Under the pieces are notes generated by a model. That model searched no databases, had not been told where the DNA came from, and worked only from the letters and a program-made list of their open reading frames with translations. A DNA stretch of 64,000 nucleotides from an uncultured Bacteroidales bacterium (lineage in GTDB: Bacteria > Bacteroidota > Bacteroidia > Bacteroidales > FEN-979), in the NCBI GenBank assembly GCA_903959905.1, contig CAJBYO010000090.1:151600-215599 (forward strand). The letters run 5' to 3'. The position numbers and the translations under genes were made by a program. This document shows, one piece after another, positions 60,420-64,000 of this stretch (position 1 is its first letter; the number at the start of each line of letters is the position of its first letter).

Positions 60420-61880
60420 ATGATGTTAACAGAAAACAATACATCCCGCAAACGCAGCCTGGGTGTTCAGGACTTTTTAGGGGATCCAAGACTGGCGACA
60501 TGCCTGGAAACACTAAAAGAGTTTCAAAAGAAAACCCCGTTGAACGTTTCAGACATCGTGGATGAAAATGGACATCAGTATGTTAACCTTGTGCAGAAAG
60601 GCGGCGGAGTACTTGGCGTTGCGCTTGTTGGCTATACGCATATTCTTGAACAGGCGGGGATACGGTTTCTCCGTCTGGCGGGTACAAGTGCAGGGGCAAT
60701 CAACACTGCATTAATGACGGTAATTGACCGGAAGGAAGATACCAAAAGCGAGAAGATATTAAAGATCATCTGTGATCTTAAATTCTTCAGTTTTGTCGAC
60801 GGGCATCCGGTTGCACGGTGGCTCATAAAAAACTTCATCACCAATAAGGGCTTTACAGGAAAACTGAAAAGCCGGGTCTTTTTGTTTCTCGGACTTTTTG
60901 CGGCACTTATAGCATCCGATATTTTGCTGGTTGGATTGGAACAAGCACTGCCTGTTCTGCATGTTTTAACCGTGGTTAGCTTTGTATTTACCGGGTTCTA
61001 TGTGGTACTGCTGGCAGCTTTTGGATTTTATATTTCAAGTTTGTTAAAACGGTTAAAAAACTCGGGATTCGGCATCAACCCCGGTGATGCATTTTATGAC
61101 TGGTTGAAAAAAAACATGGCTGATTATGGTGTTTCAACTGTAACACAATTACGTGAAAAAGCGGCTCAACCGGTTCCCGGGATAAAACTGCGTGAGGGGT
61201 GTAATGCGGATCCGGTAAAAATGGATGGGGACGTTACATTCATTGCTTCTGAACTGGTAACTGAAAACAAAATCCAGTTTCCGCTCATGTGTGACCTGTT
61301 CCGCCCTGCTGACTTAGTGAATGATTTATCCCCGGCCGGCTTTGTGCGCGCATCGATGGCAATTCCCGTGTTCTTCGAAAGCTATTTCATCAAAGATATC
61401 CCCGTTAATCACCCGGAAATTCAACTGGCATGGCAAACAAGGTTTGAAATTGACAAGCCGCCCTCCTCCACACGGTTCGTTGACGGAGGAATGCTCTCCA
61501 ATTTTCCGTTGAGTATATTCTATAATCCGGACATCACAACGCCGGCTCTTCCTACTTTCGGCATTGATCTTGACGACACGGAACCTGGAAATAAAGAGCA
61601 GGATCCTGCGGGTTGGTCGCCAGTTGGTTATTTGGGAAGGATGTTCAACACCATAAGGTATTATTACGACAAAGATTTCATGTTGAAAAACAAGGTGTAT
61701 GAACGGGGTGTCGGGAAGGTTAGCCTGTCTGAATATAACTGGCTGAACTTTTTCATGTCTGATAAAGACAAGCTTGAAATGTTTATCAAGGGAGCACAGG
61801 CAGCGACAGAGTTCCTGACCAATTTTGACTGGGAAGCATATAAAAACGATCGCATAAACTATGCCCGGACAAAACGATAG
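60420..61880 (+). CDS. Patatin-like phospholipase with an internal membrane hairpin
   Basis: The 486-residue protein carries the patatin catalytic dyad: oxyanion loop 'KGGGVLGVALVGY', nucleophile Ser90 in 'LAGTSAGAIN', and Asp355 in 'RFVDGGMLSNFPLSIF'. Between them (about residues 155-210) two hydrophobic helices are inserted ('VFLFLGLFAALIASDILLVG' and 'VVSFVFTGFYVVLLAAFGFY'), so the lipase domain is probably tethered to the membrane. Patatin enzymes hydrolyse acyl esters of lipids. A second ATG three bases later is equally possible. A membrane protein gene follows after 35 bases and is probably in the same transcript. Confidence 0.88.
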   Translation: MMLTENNTSRKRSLGVQDFLGDPRLATCLETLKEFQKKTPLNVSDIVDENGHQYVNLVQKGGGVLGVALVGYTHILEQAGIRFLRLAGTSAGAINTALMTVIDRKEDTKSEKILKIICDLKFFSFVDGHPVARWLIKNFITNKGFTGKLKSRVFLFLGLFAALIASDILLVGLEQALPVLHVLTVVSFVFTGFYVVLLAAFGFYISSLLKRLKNSGFGINPGDAFYDWLKKNMADYGVSTVTQLREKAAQPVPGIKLREGCNADPVKMDGDVTFIASELVTENKIQFPLMCDLFRPADLVNDLSPAGFVRASMAIPVFFESYFIKDIPVNHPEIQLAWQTRFEIDKPPSSTRFVDGGMLSNFPLSIFYNPDITTPALPTFGIDLDDTEPGNKEQDPAGWSPVGYLGRMFNTIRYYYDKDFMLKNKVYERGVGKVSLSEYNWLNFFMSDKDKLEMFIKGAQAATEFLTNFDWEAYKNDRINYARTKR

Positions 61881-61915
61881 CGGTATACAATAACCAAAAC
61901 AATAAAACAGAAAGA

Positions 61916-62590
61916 ATGGTATTACAATTTGTTTTACAAAATACGTGGATGCTTTTCTGCATCTTTTTCGCCGCCGTGCTCATCATTTCATCCATCATGA
62001 AATCGCAGGAGTCGCGGTTCGTTACCCGGGTAGGAACCATCCGAAAATTCAGCATCCTTGACCTGGAATTCCCCTCCTCTGGTTTGGACCTGGCCAACAA
62101 CATCAATGGTATTTATAAACTCCCGGAAAACCAGCCGGACAAAGTTCTCAGGGCCCTCAAAAACAACCTGTTCCTGGATTTTCTGTTTATGCCAGCCATT
62201 TACGGGTGCATCTTTTTGTTGTGCATGTACGTTGCCGGTAAAACAAAATACCCGGGGAATGACATATTCGCAATTGCTGCCTGGCTGCAGTTTGCCGCCT
62301 GGCTGTTTGACATCATTGAAAACTGTTACCTTCTGTATAAGATAAGGCCCGGAACCAGTCCGTCAAAACCTGCTGTACTCAACCTTTATCGCTGCATTGT
62401 CATTGCCAAATGGGCCATCGCGCTGTTTGGCGGGGTATGCGCCTTCATGGTAATCATTTACTTTTTTATCACCGGCAATTATCAGCCTGCAAGCCTGGGA
62501 TATTTAAAAATTCTGGTAATCGAGGTGTTGTTGATGATTATGGTGAACAAATTTTTGGATAGGCGATCAATACTGAAGAAAAGTAAATGA
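61916..62590 (+). CDS. Hypothetical four-helix membrane protein beside the patatin gene
   Basis: The 224-residue protein is not recognised. Hydrophobic helices lie at about 8-26 ('NTWMLFCIFFAAVLIIS'), 85-105 ('DFLFMPAIYGCIFLLCMYVA'), 117-135 ('FAIAAWLQFAAWLFDII') and 162-185 ('AKWAIALFGGVCAFMVIIY'), plus a possible fifth near the end ('ILVIEVLLMIMV'). The 61-84 segment is soluble and charged. The pairing with a membrane-tethered lipase suggests they act together, for instance as an anchor or lipid-presenting partner; this is inference from position. Confidence 0.72.
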   Translation: MVLQFVLQNTWMLFCIFFAAVLIISSIMKSQESRFVTRVGTIRKFSILDLEFPSSGLDLANNINGIYKLPENQPDKVLRALKNNLFLDFLFMPAIYGCIFLLCMYVAGKTKYPGNDIFAIAAWLQFAAWLFDIIENCYLLYKIRPGTSPSKPAVLNLYRCIVIAKWAIALFGGVCAFMVIIYFFITGNYQPASLGYLKILVIEVLLMIMVNKFLDRRSILKKSK

Positions 62591-62656
62591 TCCAAGGAGG
62601 AAATGTTTGTGTGGATATTTATAGATTTCAGAGCACACTGACACCATCACGAACCA

Positions 62657-62689
62657 ACAAAAAAGGCTTCCAGAAATCCTGAAAGCCTT
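62657..62689 (-). terminator. Rho-independent terminator on the minus strand, downstream of the tRNA remnant
   Basis: Read on the minus strand, arms AAGGCTTTC and GGAAGCCTT (one G-T pair, 9-base loop) are followed by TTTTTTG. It sits 11 bases after the tRNA 3' remnant and would be the original terminator of that tRNA gene. Confidence 0.75.
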
Positions 62690-62700
62690 CGTTCTCTATG

Positions 62701-62720
62701 TCGGGGTGAGAAGACTCGAA
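62701..62720 (-). other. tRNA 3'-end remnant, probable integration site (att)
   Basis: The minus strand reads TTCGAGTCTTCTCACCCCGA: a T-loop (TTCGAGT), the 3' half of a T-stem (CTTCT), a seven-base acceptor strand (CACCCCG) and a discriminator A. The next minus-strand bases upstream (TATAA) do not pair with CTTCT, so the tRNA likeness stops inside the T-arm. The acceptor strand resembles tRNA-Pro (CGGGGTG...CACCCCG), but this identity is tentative. Confidence 0.65.
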
Positions 62721-62810
62721 TTATACGTAATGCATTGATAATCATTACATATAATTACATTACATTTTTTGTTTTACAATTTTTATCTCATTAAATCCCT
62801 TTATTTACAG

Positions 62811-62818
62811 TATATTTG
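62811..62818 (+). promoter_or_regulatory. Possible -7 box (TATATTTG) for the integrase gene
   Basis: Fits TAnnTTTG, about 80 bases before the integrase ATG. The remaining part of the gap 62721-62896 is AT-rich with no other recognisable feature. Confidence 0.35.
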
Positions 62819-62896
62819 TAAGAACGAAGAAAATACATTACATCTATTTGCCCATTATTGCAAGCATAAAGTTACTAATCCATATTCCAAATACAA

Positions 62897-63895
62897 ATGC
62901 TCAGGTCAAAATTCCAATTCCAAGAAACCAAAATCAGCATTCGCAATATAATATTAACAAGTGGTCGCAATATCAACAAGAAAACTGGCGAATGTAAAAT
63001 TTATGTTGAGATAATAGCTTTCTATGCTGATGATACCAGAAAGACGATACGAATACCTACTGGTGTATTGGTCAAACCTGAACATTGGACTCCAGATAAG
63101 AACGGTGGTATCATATCCAAAAACGACCCAAATAGCTGGGAAAAGGAGTTGAAAATATACGGTATTTTCGCTAAGTATGTAAAGCAACTGACCGATCGTG
63201 AACAAGGTACGTGGGACGATTCATTTAACTCTGACAATTTAATCAGTCTTGATGGTCTGTTCCCAAAGATAACCAAGACCTTGACTGACTATATAGATGA
63301 TTACATAATCTATCGTAAATCAATAAATACACCAAGGGGTACGCTAAAAGAATTTATCACCTGCAAAAACAGGTTGATTGGATATGAAAAATCTAAAAAT
63401 ATTAAGCTCACATTTGATGATATGAATTTAGGGTTTTCTGATAGTTTCTTATCATACCTTTTAAGTGTACCATACGGTTCGGGCACCATACATAAGACCT
63501 ATACCATTTTAATAACGATCCTTAACTACTTTTATGAAAGGCAGGAAGAATACAACATCAAATTAAGTGATAAATTCAGGTCAAAAAGGTTTAAACGGGG
63601 AGAGGTATCCGTCAATGACCCAAACCCAATGTCAAAAAATGAATTAACAATACTTTTGAAGCATACATTTGATAATGATACAATGAACAAGATGAAAGAA
63701 AGATTCTTGTTTCAATGTTCAACTGGGCTACGATATAGTGATATGTTTCTTATAACAGCAAAGAATATTAAAGACGATTGCATCGAATACTTTCCACAAA
63801 AGACAAGACATAAAAGAGATAATTTGGTTATTGTACCACTGAATCTTCTGTCCAAATCCATATTCTACTCCCCTTTGTTAGGACAGAAAAGTTAA
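62897..63895 (+). pseudogene. Tyrosine-type site-specific integrase, truncated C-terminus
   Basis: The 332-residue frame has the Bacteroidota integrase layout: an arm-binding domain (about 10-85, 'RIPTGVLVKPEHWTPDKNGG'), a SAM-like core-binding domain (about 120-245, 'LTDYIDDYIIYRKSINTPRG', 'SDSFLSYLLSVPYGSGTIHK') and the beginning of the catalytic domain with Arg279 in 'CSTGLRYSDMFLI' and Lys in 'QKTRHKRDNLVIVPL'. The HxxR motif and the nucleophile Tyr, normally within the next 100 residues, are missing; the frame ends with 'SPLLGQKS' and a stop. It is therefore probably inactive as read. It is AT-rich compared with the left flank and lies just inside the tRNA remnant, as expected for an integrative element. 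Confidence 0.82.
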
Positions 63896-64000
63896 AGAAG
63901 ATTGTTGTTGTTGGTTGATGATGAGACGGGAAATAACTCGAAGAGTTATTCTCGGATCAGCATCTTTCTTTTTTTGCTTCTTTTTTTCTTTGTTCATAAC
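63866..64000. other. Unexplained right edge, possible insertion-sequence end
   Basis: Where the integrase similarity stops, the sequence CTCCCCTTTGTTAGGACAG appears, reminiscent of IS3-family ends. A short hairpin, AATAACTC-GAA-GAGTTATT (63932-63950), and T-rich sequence follow. No gene can be read in this stretch within the window. Confidence 0.3.

Noticed and set aside
62769..62951. 60-codon frame overlapping the integrase start
   Set aside because: It covers the probable promoter region and the integrase N-terminus in another frame and has no recognisable features.

Overview
The window looks like a chromosomal segment of a Bacteroidota bacterium that respires oxygen, probably an uncultured environmental lineage. 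The evidence is type IX secretion (T9SS) sorting domains of both kinds (type A 'YPNP' tails and type B CHU_C tails), a DUF5686 carboxypeptidase-regulatory outer-membrane protein, a SixA-PPK1 pair, several TAnnTTTG promoter boxes typical of the phylum, and giant repeat-rich surface proteins. No rRNA, complete tRNA or CRISPR array was found.

Layout. 1-898 is the 5' part of a minus-strand response regulator/PAS protein that runs off the left edge. 1089-6591 is a minus-strand set: two T9SS type B secreted proteins followed by a secreted GH29 alpha-L-fucosidase. 6632-16000 is housekeeping: glyA, a SixA-like phosphatase, ppk1, a FtsB/DivIC-like protein, then priA, pfkA and a THUMP-domain RNA methyltransferase on the minus strand. 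16054-18567 is the DUF5686 protein. 18726-28054 is a respiratory cluster: a Tat-exported four-cluster ferredoxin, an NrfD membrane subunit, a membrane-anchored monohaem cytochrome c, a DoxX-like protein, a SCO copper chaperone, subunits I, III, IV and II (with fused cytochrome c) of a caa3-type oxidase, and haem O synthase. The first three look like the core of an alternative complex III without its pentahaem, molybdopterin-like and ActD/ActF parts. They would pass quinol electrons to the oxidase.

28395-35168 encodes a 2257-residue T9SS adhesin-like protein with eight near-identical units of about 106 residues. 35377-38146 holds an AI-2E family permease, a small membrane-stress-like trio and cutC. 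A polysaccharide deacetylase follows on the minus strand. 39580-58812 is a surface-protein region: a short protein and a 1793-residue fibronectin-like protein that share an N-terminal module, a beta-solenoid protein, a 2982-residue T9SS protein with dockerin-like and cohesin-like modules, and a seven-bladed-propeller T9SS protein. An MFS transporter, a patatin-like lipase and a membrane partner come next. From about 62700 an AT-rich element begins at a tRNA 3'-end remnant, with an integrase gene cut short near the right edge.

The least expected structure lies between the genes. Many intergenic spaces hold tandem arrays of 7- or 8-base units. At least seven of these arrays begin on the stop codon of the preceding gene, so the stop triplet is part of the repeat unit. 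The same unit families recur at separate loci, and one array is translated as the start of a signal peptide. Four long palindromic or inverted-repeat elements lie in other gaps. All functional calls come from reading the sequence and recalling family features; no database search was run.
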